Position numbers and translations under genes: made by a program. Positions 31,401-43,096 of a DNA stretch of 64,000 bases are shown piece after piece. The notes under the pieces are model-generated. The model made no database searches, was not told the origin of the DNA, and was given only the letters and a program-made list of their open reading frames with translations. Within the stretch, counting starts at the first letter, position 1, and every line of letters begins with the position of its first letter. The stretch is from Thunnus maccoyii (Eukaryota > Chordata > Actinopteri > Scombriformes > Scombridae), in the NCBI RefSeq assembly GCF_910596095.1, contig NC_056534.1, positions 7,998,990-8,062,989 of the forward strand. The letters are read 5' to 3'.

Positions 31401-34187
31401 ATATGTGCTTGTGTTTTTGTGTGTGTTTGTATTTGGGGGGTTGTGCCTCTGTGCGTGCATGTGTGTCAGATAGAAAAAGCGCAGTGGCACATAAGAGTAT
31501 TTGTTTGTAAGCCCTGAGTGATGCAGTAGTACAGGAAAAATCAGGAAAAATCATGTGGATAAGATAGTTGGATGATAGCACAGTTACAAAATGTTTTAAA
31601 AAATAAATAAGAAAAGGTTAAAGATATAAAAAATGATGTTAGAATCAATATGTAGAAGAGGAGAAAATATGCAATTTGTGTCAAACTTTTTAGACATTGC
31701 ATTGATGACATGAGATAGGATAAATCATTGTGTACATTTGACTGTGCACTTGTACATGCTGCAGATAGACCCCAAAGTAAACTTTCTCTAACGCTAACTC
31801 TCAGTAACAATAACAACTTTGTGAAGAAAGCACAGAAAACTGCAAATATATAGTAAATTTAGACAAACTTTAAAAGTGTAGTGAGTAGGATCTAGTGGCA
31901 TCTAGCGGAACAGACTTGGCAGAAATGGAATAAAATAATCATAAGTATGTTTTAATCAGTGTATAATCACCTGAAAATGAGAATTGTTATGTTTTCTTTG
32001 CCTTAGAAGGAGCCCTTTATATCTTCACAGGGAGCTGGTCCTCTGCCACGGAGCCGGCCATGTTGCACTGCCATGTTTCTACAGTAGCCTAGAACGGACA
32101 AACCAAACACTGGCTCTAGAGAGAGCCTTTTGTGTTTTCGTGAGTTTCACGGCCACCGTAGGTTCTCCGTACCTGCTTGGAAAGGGAGGGGTATTTAGTT
32201 GGTTGCAATCTGCAACCTCACCGCTAGATGCTACTAAATCACACACTGGTCCTTTAATCAAGCAGTGAGACAGCACTCCAAGCTAACTCAGCTGCAGCTG
32301 CTTCAAAGTTAAAGCACTCATTTCATCTTGCAGCTGGGAGGCTTTTACTTTGAAGCAGCTGCAGGCATGCAGCTAACAGTGTTATAGGGGGGCGCTTGGC
32401 TGTGATTGCCTGACACAGGCATGCAGCACGCTCTCATGCACACCCTGAATGACAGGCACACAGAAAGGGCCGGCAAATATGGATATGTTTTGACGGTACG
32501 ATAGCCAGCACACCACTGGCCGTAACCCACCGTTGCGGCTGGAAAAAGGGTGGATAAATCGTTTTGAGCATCACACAACCCTTCTCATTTCACTATCAGA
32601 ATTTAATCCATTCGGTGCGATAACATTTGTGAAGTCTAGAAAAGCCGCATGATTAACGGCCGAACAGAATATCGCCCCCGACATGAGATTTAAAAACTCT
32701 GTATACTATGAAATACAGAGAGATTTATCTGGCAGTGATAGGCTTTATCAGCACTGTGTGAACTCGTTTGGCAAGGACGTTCATTTATATGTAAAAGTTC
32801 CGCACTGCTGGTTTAAAGCCCAGCGTGATCCCATCTAATTTGTTTTGTTTGAACAACAAACCAAAGATGTTCAATTTACTGTCAGAAGACAAAGAAAAGC
32901 AGAAAAATCCTCACAACTTCGAAGCTGTAATTAGAGAATCTTGTCATTTTTGCTTGAAGTGACATAAATTTATGCTGAAAGACTAATCGATGAATCATTT
33001 CAGCTCTGGTGTTGTGTTTACTGTGAGTGCCGATTGTTATCGATACACCTGTAGAAGAACTCTTTTGGGTTTTTAGAGCATTGCTGAGGGTTCGCCGCTT
33101 TGCTCGAGGACACTAATATAAGATCTGTAGTAACTTGCTAATGTGATGATCAAATATATGCGGTTGTAGTAACAGTTTATCCAGCCCTCAAACTGCTATT
33201 TGTTATATTTTCTCCTCTCCTCTTTCTTCTGCTCCCCTTCTCTGTCGTCTATCCATCCATCATCTGTACCCTCATGTCTGCAGCCGAGGGGGGGGGGGGG
33301 TCTTTCTGCTGATGTGTGTGTGTGTGAGAGAGAGAGAGAAAGAGAGAGAGTATCCACCGAGTCCTGTGTGCCTATCGAGTTTATGTGACAGTAGGTTGGC
33401 CATTTGCCATATCTCTGTTAAAGGAAGGCATGTGGTGTGACAGCAATTGATTATAAGTCACTCATCATACACTTTTTGATTCAGTGATTTTGTGTGTGTG
33501 TGTGTGTGTGTGTTTACTTTTTCAAGCTTGTTTGATTGCATCTTGTGTGTATGTATGTGTGTGTGTGTTTGCGTGTGTGTGTGTGTGTGCGCGCGCAGTT
33601 AGCCGGCCCCATAATTACATTCCATTACACCTCACCTTTCTCCTCAAACATTCCATACAATCCCTTTGCCTTCCAGGCTTCCTCCGAGGCCCCGTGCAGT
33701 GTGTGTTGTGTTTTTGTTGAGTGACTGTACAACCTGCTTGTAGATCATACCATCCTTCCAGACAATCCTCTTGACCCAGGAGCTCAGCCGCACGCTCACG
33801 CAGCAGTTTACGATATGAAAAATGACAAGAAAAGGCATGCACAGGCCTCATAGAAACTGAAAAACAAACGAGATGGTCCTATTTTTGTGCGTATGCGTGC
33901 GTGCGTGTGTGGCAAAAAAGGAACTTTGAGTCAGATCCACACTGGTTAATTTAGCTCCATTGCTAAAACTATTATTAGCTTGTTGTCCAGTGTTTGGCCT
34001 TTTTTTAACCAGTGGTTTGTTGTTTGTCCATGAAGAGCTATTTCCTGTCTTGTGTGTTCCACTCTCTAATCTGTATGTGTGTGTGTTTGAGCATGTATGT
34101 TTGCGATTAACACTGTCATTGTAATGATAGCTTATCACTTAGAGTGAAAACTGCCTGCGCCTGTGTTTGTGCGTGTGTGTGTGTGTT

Positions 34188-34221
<34 letters not shown>

Positions 34222-37190
34222 AGAGTGTCTGTGCATGTGTAAGTGTGTGAGAGAGTGTGTGAGGTTCACTGGACAAATTGGGTGGACAGTTAAGTGGTTA
34301 AGCATCTGTATGTGAACTGGAAAAGAGGGGGCAAGTGTGTGTATGTGTGTGTGTGCCTGTGTTTGTTTAACTAGGTCAGCCAGTGGCTCGTGAAAGTCAT
34401 CCAGGTGTCCTGAGCCGCCGCCGCCCACAAAGCAGACAGAGAGAGGGGAAAAGAGAGAGAGATGGCTGGATGGAAAATGAACTGAACTGGAGGAAAAAGA
34501 TAATAAAAGACATCAGTCAAATCACACTACATCTGATGGAGCCAGCAATGCAGTATAAGTCAGTTGGACATTAGGAAAACATCCAATATATGAACAAATA
34601 AATCTCATTATTTTTATAATTGTCCTCCTTTAAGGACTTCATGTGCTGTCTGTTCCATAGTCTTTACTACCAGGGTTTAATTTATCTAGAGGCCTGAACA
34701 TTGATGTTTTTTTAAATATAATATGGCTAAAATCTTCTCTCACACTATATGTATTGTGATGTAGTACATTTTCTATATAATATATATATAGATGGATAGA
34801 TAGATAGATAGATAGATGGAATAGCAAATTCAGACGGGTGTTTTTGACAGAATTATCATCATTATCATCATTTCATCGGCCAGTGCAATCAGATATATTA
34901 CAGGCATAGTTACTTGAGTATAAACAGTTTGGTGAAACTCCTAAAATTTGAGAAATTTACATTACTACTGTGGTATTTTTGTTACTTTCATGGCAAAAAA
35001 TGTAGCTGTATCAGTGTTTCTCACAGAATAGTAGCGTTTGTAGCGTGTAAAATCTTTTGCAACATTAGTAACAACATAAGACATTGAAACTGTCCTTTAA
35101 ATATTGTACTAAGATGTTTCTTTTCTTATTTTAGATTGTCGAGCAGCTCTTTAAGGCTGTTAAATACAGGATTCAATGCAGGTGTTATAGAGCATCTGTT
35201 TAATATCATCCTCACCCCCATCGTGTCATCACACTCTGCTTTATACCTCGATTTTACTTCTCAGAGATTAAAGTCAGAATAAAAACCTGGTCTGAATTGA
35301 GTTCAGCTGAGGTCAACCTGCAGCACAGCCCACACAGGATAAACAGTAACTACGGTTTGTTTTATCACATCAGGGTGAGTTCCTGAAGCAGAAACCTGGG
35401 TTGAATGTTAGAGAAAAGGAGGCTAGAGTTTGGTTTGGGTTTTGACTTTAATGAATGTAGAAGCAATGCAAAGAAGAAGAACGCAAGAAGAATGCAAAAT
35501 CATGTCAACAATAGAGTGCAACATTTCAATGTTATGTAATTCCTCTGAGCAACCATGTTTATAAGGTCTAAGACCTGTTTTATTCCCATATGTCAGGAGT
35601 ATGCCCTGTACATCATTAGTGGAGGCACTGTGTTTACTTGTAGATGATGTAAACATGGTATATCCACAATCATACATTTTGTATCGTTACTAAACCAGCT
35701 AATGATGGAAGCCAGAAGATGAGTATCTTTACATTTTCTCTCTTGACATCTCATGGAGTTATCTAAAATATTTTCTTCTCATATTCTTAACACTCCTTAA
35801 TTTGTTTTGGCATCTTTCTGGCATGTGATTGTATCAAATGTTGTTCCAACTGCTCTGAGATAGTATCAACTTACAGCCAACCAAAGCAAAATGTGACACA
35901 GAACACTGAGTAATCAGTCTTTCATCTTGATAAAGAAACCGCAGGAGTCTTTCCTTAAAAACAGCCACATTGAATCCATAATGGCTTCCTGGAATGGCAT
36001 TCATTAAAATTTCATTAAATATCGCATTCATCTTCTTGTCTTCAGTGATAATTAGATTACATACATAACATCGTGAGGAATATTTTACATGTTTCGGTGT
36101 TATTTGAACATGTAGATGATTTCTAAATAACTATTGCGCAACTTTCTTTGAAATTTAAGAACAATCTTGACCAATTCTGGGATTTACTTTTTCTTGATGC
36201 TGTGATGCTAAAGCTTAGAGAAAATGAATGTCTATGAGAGCGAGAGAGAGAGATAGAGAGAGAGGGAAAGAGAGAGAGGGGGGCTAATTTCCTTTGTTAC
36301 ACCAGGAGCAACAACAGTGTTTGTGGGTAAACAGACAGGGAGAGAGTGACAACAAGTAGCAACAAACACCAATCACAGCCATCATTTCCTCTGCAGGAGA
36401 AGGTGAAACTGGATCAAGTGTCGACTGGAGATGAAGGAATGAGATATTATACATTAGCCTGTTTCTCTTTTTCTATACCTCTTTCTGTTTGTCTAGATTA
36501 TGTCTCCTTTCTCTCACTCTCACTTTCTCCAGGGATCCTTGAGACTTGTGAACGGATGACCTTTCAAGTCTTGCAATAACTGGTTATTTTTGGTTATTGG
36601 TTATGTTGAGATTCAGGCAGAAAATGGCTGCATTTCATGGCTGTTATGACCTATTCGTTGTAGAAATGTGGATTTCTGAGAACCTAACTCGTGCATTTAA
36701 AACAAACTAACATCTGAATTTCTGTTGGCATACCTCGCAACAACAATTGTCTCTAAGAATGCATTACAACTGTCGTTTTGTGTGTCTTTACAGGGTGATC
36801 CTCTCCCAACGTCGCTGGTCGACCTGGTGAGGAATTCTCCCATCTCTTCTGTAGATGACCTGAAGCTTCTGCTGCAGCAGGAGACCAATGCAATAGGTAC
36901 TAATGACCACCACGCACACACACACACACACATACATAAACACACCAATAACACAGACATGGAGGAGGTAAGCGTGTGGGTGTGTCTACAGGGGCCTGAA
37001 GACACAGGAATGCAGTAAAAGAGAGACAGAGAGAGTATCAGTGTTCATGCCAAGCACCTCGCTAAGGCAATATTTACTCGAGACAGCAGCAAAACTGATG
37101 AACCAGCTTGATGAGAGAGAGAGAGAGAGAGAGGGAGAGAGAGCAGCTGTGACCTTGCTTGGTGTGTGTTGGACAAACTGAGACAAACAC

Positions 37191-37221
<31 letters not shown>

Positions 37222-38134
37222 AACTTACAGCACAAGGTCACCGCATTGTTCTCCTTCACTGGATTCCTGCAGGTTTTGAAATATGAATCTGTGTGTTTGT
37301 GTGACAGAAACAGAACCCCCCCTCCACCCCTCCCATGCCTCCACCGTCCAAACAAACTCGTACACACAGTCAGACACATGCGCATGCAGCTCGGTGGGTG
37401 AAAAATTAATTAAATCTTATCCTTCGGAGAAACCAAGTCACACATACATATATTAATAGACAATCCTTTGATCATACCATAATGCATAAATAAAACGGTG
37501 ACATAACAGCGACCACAGAGAGGAACCAAGAGAGGGAAGGATGCTCAGAAACAGGGCACGAGGAAGTGACTCAAAGTGCATGTTTTTATCTGGAATTAAC
37601 TTTTCTTTTTACTGAAGCCTGTGAGATTTTAGAGTTTTGGGAAGTTTAGCAAACGCCTGAGTTGCATGTTTCATGCATCTCATGTTTGGTTTTTTAGTTC
37701 CGATTTTGTTCCTCCAAATGTCAATTTTTGTGTTTTTGCTTTCTTTTTTGTTTTTTTCTTTCTTCAATTTGACGTTTTTATCCATTTGAGTTCCATTTTT
37801 TTGATCTCCCCTGCAATAATGTTTTTTTTGTTTGTTTTTTAACATGTATTTCACTTTCATTCATAACATTTTTTTTTAATCATAGTGCAAATAAGACAGA
37901 CAGAAGCAGGACGATGATTCTGATTGGCCCTCTGGTTTTAACAGTATTAAATGGGTCACATGTTTGCACATGAAAGAGGAAGAAAGAAATAAGTCTTACA
38001 AAACATTTACGCACAGATAATTTCACAGATAAATTTAGAAAGCAGCTTCTCAGAAAAAATAAGAAACTGTTCTCTTTCTCCACCAGGCAGTTAATTACGG
38101 TTACTGGCAACCAAATAACACACACACACACACA

Positions 38135-38175
<41 letters not shown>

Positions 38176-41100
38176 TGACCAAAAGCAATCTACACCAGGG
38201 ATATAATTAGGACTAAGGGGCTACAGTCTGAAATGACAACATATGTGAGAGTGCAAACACACACACTCACACATCTACACATGAGCTATATTTATCAACT
38301 CATATCTCTCTTCAACAGTATTCTTGACAGCGGCGAGACAAATTGCGGCAGAAAATAGCCTAATTGTTTTAGGGGAGGAGAAAAAATGGTTTCCTTTGTG
38401 CATTGAACAATGAGCTTGGCTAAAAACTGCCTTAACAGCCTCACATGTTTTACAGATTTCTGTCATCGCTCGAAAAGTGCTGGCTCAATGGTGCCCGGGT
38501 TTAATATAAAAGTTTGAAAATATTAAGTCGGCTTTTATCAACTCACTGTTTGTGTTTTGTCTCCTTCTCTCCCTTTTATATCTCACCCTTCCAATCTTCC
38601 CTCCTTCCTCCTCTTTTTCTGCAGAAGAGGAAGAAGACGAGCATGATATTCTCACAAACCACACCCATGGCCGATACATTAGAAGTCTTGGTAGGTTTCC
38701 ACATCTATTTGTGTCTCTTCCTGTCTGTATTTTGTGTCTTTTTCTATCCGTCTGTTTCTACCATCTGCCTCTTATCACTTTTTATGCTATTCTTATCAAA
38801 AAATCCCCTTCTCATTTTCTTTTTTTCTCCCCCCACCTCTCCTACCAGTGGAGGCGCCACAAGCCCAGCAGGCGGCGTGTAAAGTTCGGACAGAGGTGAT
38901 GGAGGTGACGAGGTCCATGCTGGACCGCCGTAATGCCAACTTCTTGCTGTGGCCACTCTGCGTGGAGGTGCAGCGATGTTCTGGCTGCTGCAACAGCAGG
39001 CTGCTGCAGTGCGTCCCCACTGTCACCTCGAGCAGATACCTACAGGTACACAGTTCATACAGCGACCACAAAAAAATTATTTCATGATTTCGAAATGACT
39101 GTGGGGAAATTAGCAATGTAGTGTGCAAAATATAAATGCTCCCCTTTGGCGACTTTATCTAGAGTCGTTCACCATGCTTATTTTCAGATGTGTCCTGTTT
39201 ATTTGCAGTATTTGACATTTTGCTTACAGTCAGACTGATACCACTCTAATATCTGTATGGTAAATATGTAGCTTGAGCCAGCTTAGCGTATAGGACAAAG
39301 ACTGGAAACAAACAAACAAACAACTAACCTGGCTCTGTCCAAAGCTTTCAAATCTCATTTGTTAATGCTGCTGGGCAAGAAAAAGTCAGGCACTTTAAAG
39401 CCTTGTAAAAAAAAAAAAAAAAAGTTAATTAGTGAGCTTTAGGGGTGCTGGTAGGCAAAGTTTATTAACTTTGGACAGACCCAGGCTAGATGTTTCCCCC
39501 TCTTTTCAATCTTTATGCTGAGATAAGCTCCAGCTTTATATTTACATCATTTACATATCAAGGTGAGTTAATGATTAATGAGTTGTGTCTGATACAAGCT
39601 GTAACAAAGTCAATTGCTTTCAGTATCAGTTTATAATGTCATATTTATTTTAGCATCTATTTATCATATTATGATATACTGTATATCGATACCAGCAAAA
39701 TATTCTTATTAAAATACCAATATTTCAGACATTTTGGACTGTCAGGTCAGAGGAACACAAAGACTCAGTCTCCAAAAAGCTCTTTGTTGTAGTTTTCATT
39801 TTATTGCATCAAGTGATGAATTGCAGGAGGTTGTAGGTCGACATGCAGAACCTGAATCGATGCACGATATCACTTTGAACTTTGAACAGGTAGGCAGGCA
39901 TATCTATCTTTAGGAAATTACACAGCAGTGATAAGTCTTGGCATGAAGCCACCAAATTTCATAGGAGTTATTAGCTTGGCTGGAAATGTTTCCAACCAAT
40001 CTGGTAGCTTTGCTATGTGTTGCATAAGACGCCTCACTGCAAATAAACAGCTATTATAAGTTCATATGTCAAACAAAACAGTTTGTTGGAGTTTCTTGTT
40101 TGCATGTGTTTAACAATTTCACGGTTTGTATCTGCTTCTTTTCCAGGTATATAAGATCCAGTACATAAACAGGAAAGTCCACTACGACAAAGCCATCATC
40201 TCAGTGGAAGACCATGTCAGCTGCAGGTGTCAATCTTCCTCATCGTCTTCCTCTTCTTCTTCATCTTCTTCCTCCTCATCTGTTTCCATCCCTCACATCT
40301 CCGTTCAGAGCAACCCCAACCCCCCTCCGCCTCCACCGCAGCAGCCTCCCCCGTCCTCCCACCTCCCACGCACTGTCCACCCTGCTCCACCCAAGACTCA
40401 GGCCTCCAAGGCTGACCTCCATCGCCACGACGACCTGAAGCACAACCAGCACCACTACCGTGCCGAGGAGCGCGAGCCGGTGGCGAGGCAGTGGCAGCAG
40501 GGGAGCTACACCCAGCTGGTTCACTGGACGCAGCCTAGGGTGCACCAGTCACCCACACACGTGCAGGCGGGGGTGCACCAGCCAATTGGTGGGCCGCTCC
40601 GGCCGGTCAGCAGCTGGCCATCTGAGGCGAGGGGGGAGCACAGCATCATGGGAAGTACTCAGCAGGTCGGGCACGGTAGCGGACTTGACGGGAGCAAGGA
40701 GGAAGGCAGTGTGAGCGTAGCAAACAGCGGCAGTGAAGTGCATCATCCTGATCATGCGCAGAGGCAGCAACAGTTGTTACAGCATCAGCAGAAATATCAG
40801 CATCATCACCAACAGCACCATCAGCAGCCGTCGTCACAGCCATATAACCACGGAGGATCAGAGGACCCAGAGCTGAGGACGCATTATCGCTTCAATACTC
40901 CCCAATCAGACAGCGCCTCCCCACCTAGCAGCCCGACCCAGTCGCCCAAATCAGAACAAAACTCCACCCCTCCTGAACCCACCAAACAGAAAGACTCAGT
41001 GACCAGCCAAAAAACTACAGAGGTCACAAATCAAAAACAGACAGAGACTGAAACAACTACTCATAAAGAAGGGAACGAGAGAGAGGAAAGTGGTTCAACC

Positions 41101-43096
41101 AATAGCGGGGACTCGGCCGGGGCAGAGCTGGCCAATCAGGGAAAGAAAAAAGACTCTAAAGTGACCAGTGGGGATGGTCATTTAACAGAAGAAGAGAGGA
41201 GTCTGAAACTTCTGGAGATCGTACAGAGGGAACCGGACCCACAAACTCATCTTCATCCGCATCATCCTCAGCAAAGACCAAAGCCAACCACATTTAAAAC
41301 AGGTATTGCTCGGGTGTGTGTGACAGTGTGTCTGTGTTAGTGTGGATGAAAGTTGGTTTTAAAGTTGGTTTTAAAGGTCTTTGGTGACTTTCTCGCTGCA
41401 AGTATATCTATAAATTTAATGGTCAGTAAATTACAGATTGGGCCTTTAAGCTGTTAAAGGGGCACTCAGTTGATTCAGCATCGGGCCGTACTTTGGTGTT
41501 GTTTTGTTTTGGAGTCTAACAAGTGACAGATTTTTAAAAAAGAACACTCAAATTGAAGCAGCAGAGGCTGAAATATTCAGACTTTTAGTCACTAGTACGG
41601 ATCAAGCTCAAAGAACACTGTATCCTACATTTCCCATAATGCAACTGAATACCATCTTTTGTTAGAACCTGCCTGACTTGGAAATACCCACATCGTAAGT
41701 TTGTAACAAATACCTTCGGTTAAAACATTTGAGGTCTCCAAGCCCAATCCAAGATAACCCTGATGACATCACTATGACATCACTATGACGTCATCAGGGT
41801 CATTTTCTTAGACTTTAGAAAGCTTCCCTCAGAGCCACAGAACAGAAAAACATGCAAGTGCACTACTGTAGCTCCAAGCTAAGAGGAAATGTTTGTGCAG
41901 CAATGAATGCAGGTGACATCGATGAAGGGTTGATGACGAGGGTTGCTGTCAGATATAATGCAGGACAGGTATCAGGAGGGCTAACTACGATTACACTTCA
42001 GTATCTCTGTCCAGTGTCTGTGTGTTAGGGCTCACATTGTAATTCCAGTTTCTAATGTAGGAGAGAATCAGTGTGAGAGTTTCCAAGTCAGGAAGCAGCT
42101 CACTGTACATGTATGACTAAACAACATGCCCACATGTGTCCTGCTATTCTTCCTGGACCCCCTGAGAGCTCTGCATTTCAGAGAACTGGACTTCCCACTG
42201 CTTCATGTTTGACTGAAACCTGCAGGCTTTGTTACACAGGCTTCAAGGTTATCAGGTGCCCTTCAGAGTACAGTCAGAGCCACAACAGGCGCTCCACACC
42301 CTGTGTTTTATTCTTCACCAGTGCTATATACAGAAGACAGCATGATGAAATTGTCGTTCAGGTTATTCATTTGTTTTATTTGGTCTTTTGTTTGGTTTTC
42401 TTTGTCTTTGTTCTTTGTCCTTTGGCCTTAATATGATTATAGCAAGTCCTCATACCTAAAAAACAAAGTAGGTAGTCTCTACATGTACTCCAAAACAATC
42501 CACACCAGGTCCATCATTTGTAAATGATTTGCACCAGCAATTTGTTTTTTAGACAACTAAAAGTACTTTGGACTGTCGCTATTAGACGAGACACAAGCCC
42601 CAGTCGCTGGTGTTAAAGTAAAATGCTTTGTTTGGCCCTCCATCCAACCTCTGTAAGATTTTTCATGGCAGTATAATAATGTTGCAGTCCTACTGAACAT
42701 TAACATGGTTCAAGCTGTTTAAACAAATGATCAGTGCTGTCGTTTCTTAATCTTGTACAGCACTGATTGGATTTTTAATAAACATATAGGAATGATGTGA
42801 GATGTGTTGCAAGATTGTCAAAATATGATTCACACGAACAGTATCAGGATCCGAACAGGTGGTATGTTAATTACTGATTGGCATTCATTGGGGCTAACAT
42901 GTTTAGTTTTGTCTCGTTTGGTGTTTACTTTTGTATTCACTGTGTCCCCTTCTCTGTGTCTCTCCCAGCCCTCTCTACTGTGGCTCCCATGTCACTCTCA
43001 GTCCGTCAGTCCCCGTTCCGACCGGCTTTGCCTCGCCGCAGGAGGAAACACCGCAAACGCATCAGCAAAGCAGCCATCAGGGCAATGCTCATGTAG
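27639..43096 (+). CDS. pdgfb: Platelet-derived growth factor B, extended form (six coding exons)
   Basis: Predicted secreted dimeric ligand of PDGF receptors. Exons 27639-27710, 36794-36896, 38625-38690, 38849-39045, 40147-41302 and 42969-43096 give 1722 nt, 573 aa. All introns are GT-AG and phases agree. Residues 1-24 form the signal peptide. A propeptide carries sequon N70-H-T and a minimal furin site RYIR (75-78). The cystine-knot domain has C91, C118, C124, C127, C128, C135, C172 and C174, spaced exactly as in human PDGF-B. Signatures CKVRTEV, NANFLLWPLCVEVQRCSGCC and VEDHVSCRC are PDGF-B rather than PDGF-A like. Human receptor-contact Arg27 corresponds to R102; the KKPIF loop is RKVHY here. 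Residues 175-531 are a low-complexity linker absent from human PDGF-B. The C-terminus carries a retention motif, RRRRKHRKR (554-562). The ATG at 27639 is chosen because it begins a good signal peptide with A at -3. Which teleost paralogue (a or b) is not determined. Confidence 0.93.
28409..28438. repeat. (GT)n microsatellite in pdgfb intron 1
   Basis: About 15 GT units. Confidence 0.95.
29149..29870. mobile_element. hAT-like non-autonomous DNA transposon in intron 1
   Basis: Begins AAGGGTGTGCCTGAATAAAA and ends CTCTGCACATCCCTAA; the ends are imperfect inverted repeats. Flanking 8-bp sequences TCTACAGT (29141-29148) and CCTACAGT (29871-29878) match at 7 of 8 positions, fitting the 8-bp target-site duplication of hAT elements. 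AT-rich sub-terminal CAAATA/TATTTG motifs recur at both ends. No transposase frame. A fragment of the same family lies in the tRNA array at 8944. Confidence 0.72.
29604..29680 (+). pseudogene. tRNA-like segment inside the hAT-like element
   Basis: TTAGCTCAGTAGTCAGCG resembles a tRNA A box and AGTTCAAGACCC a B box, at roughly tRNA spacing, but neither acceptor nor T stem pairs well. Probably a captured tRNA or SINE head. Confidence 0.4.
31870..32257. mobile_element. Abundant teleost MITE-like element in intron 1
   Basis: Starts TTTAAAAGTGTAGTGAGTAG and ends CACACACTGGTCCTTTAA, with AGTGGCATCTAGCGG near the left end and CCGCTAGATGCTACTAAATC near the right end as partial inverted repeats. Internal ACGGACAAACCAAACACTGG and CACGGCCACCGTAGG are familiar from dispersed fish copies. 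Non-coding. Confidence 0.65.
33491..33513. repeat. (TG)n microsatellite
   Basis: Uninterrupted TG run, with further GT tracts to 33595. Confidence 0.9.
34795..34817. repeat. (GATA)n microsatellite
   Basis: Short GATA/TAGA run following an AT run. Confidence 0.85.
36794..36896 (+). CDS. pdgfb: pdgfb coding exon 2 (propeptide)
   Basis: 103 nt, encoding GDPLPTSLVDLV...DDLKLLLQQETNAI. It aligns with human GDPIPEELYEML...DDLQRLLHGD. Acceptor TTTACAG, donor GTACTA, ending in phase 1. Confidence 0.9.
37194..37221. repeat. (GA)n microsatellite in intron 2
   Basis: About 14 GA units; another GA tract lies at 37114-37142. Confidence 0.9.
38118..38173. repeat. (CA)n microsatellite in intron 2
   Basis: About 56 bp of CA with a single T interruption. 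Confidence 0.95.
38625..38690 (+). CDS. pdgfb: pdgfb coding exon 3 (propeptide and processing site)
   Basis: 66 nt. An acidic EEEEDEHD run, sequon NHT and RYIRSL follow. Human PDGF-B has NMT and RGRRSLG at the equivalent place, so cleavage after R78 is inferred. Acceptor TCTGCAG, donor GTAGGT, phase 1 at both ends. Confidence 0.88.
38849..39045 (+). CDS. pdgfb: pdgfb coding exon 4 (cystine knot, first six cysteines)
   Basis: 197 nt. Encodes residues V81-Q146 with CKVRTEV, NANFLLWPLCVEVQRCSGCC and LLQCVP. Intron 3 before it is only 158 bp. Acceptor CTACCAG, donor GTACAC, ending in phase 0. Confidence 0.93.
40147..41302 (+). CDS. pdgfb: pdgfb coding exon 5 (last two cysteines plus giant linker)
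   Basis: 1156 nt, against roughly 150 nt in mammals. VYKIQYINRK...VEDHVSCRC completes the growth-factor fold. Then come 16 consecutive Ser (176-191), a Pro/Gln block with six consecutive Pro, a mixed segment, a His/Gln-rich block (345-383, e.g. QKYQHHHQQHHQQP), a Ser/Thr/Lys/Glu segment with TPPEPTKQ and QTETETTTHK, and a final EEERSLKLLEIVQREPDPQ helix-like stretch. There is no stop in 385 codons. The donor ACAG/GTATTG in phase 1 fits exon 6. A shorter isoform through an internal donor cannot be excluded. Confidence 0.85.
42969..43096 (+). CDS. pdgfb: pdgfb coding exon 6 (basic retention motif)
   Basis: 128 nt, 41 complete codons plus stop TAG. RPALPRRRRKHRKRISKAA corresponds to the Arg/Lys-rich C-terminus of human PDGF-B (RPPKGKHRKFKHTH), which binds heparan sulfate and retains the factor near the producing cell. 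Acceptor TCTCCCAG. The exon continues 8 nt past the stop to donor GTGAGA (43105), as in mammals, where the last exon is non-coding. Confidence 0.88.

Larger units (their letters stand above)
32258..36793. other. Remainder of pdgfb intron 1
   Basis: No exon accepted. Rich in GT, GA and CA microsatellites (33491-33513, 34160-34221, 34795-34817, 36240-36280). Ends with acceptor TTTACAG before exon 2. Confidence 0.6.

Noticed and set aside
36346-36579. Frame after CTCTGCAG in pdgfb intron 1 (EKVKLDQVSTGDEGM...)
   Set aside because: No counterpart in PDGF genes, no suitable donor in phase, and the exon 1 to exon 2 junction is complete without it.
40214-40843. Other open frames over pdgfb exon 5 on both strands
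   Set aside because: Shadows of the low-complexity coding sequence; the frame continuing from the cystine knot is the only one with homology and phase-compatible splice sites.
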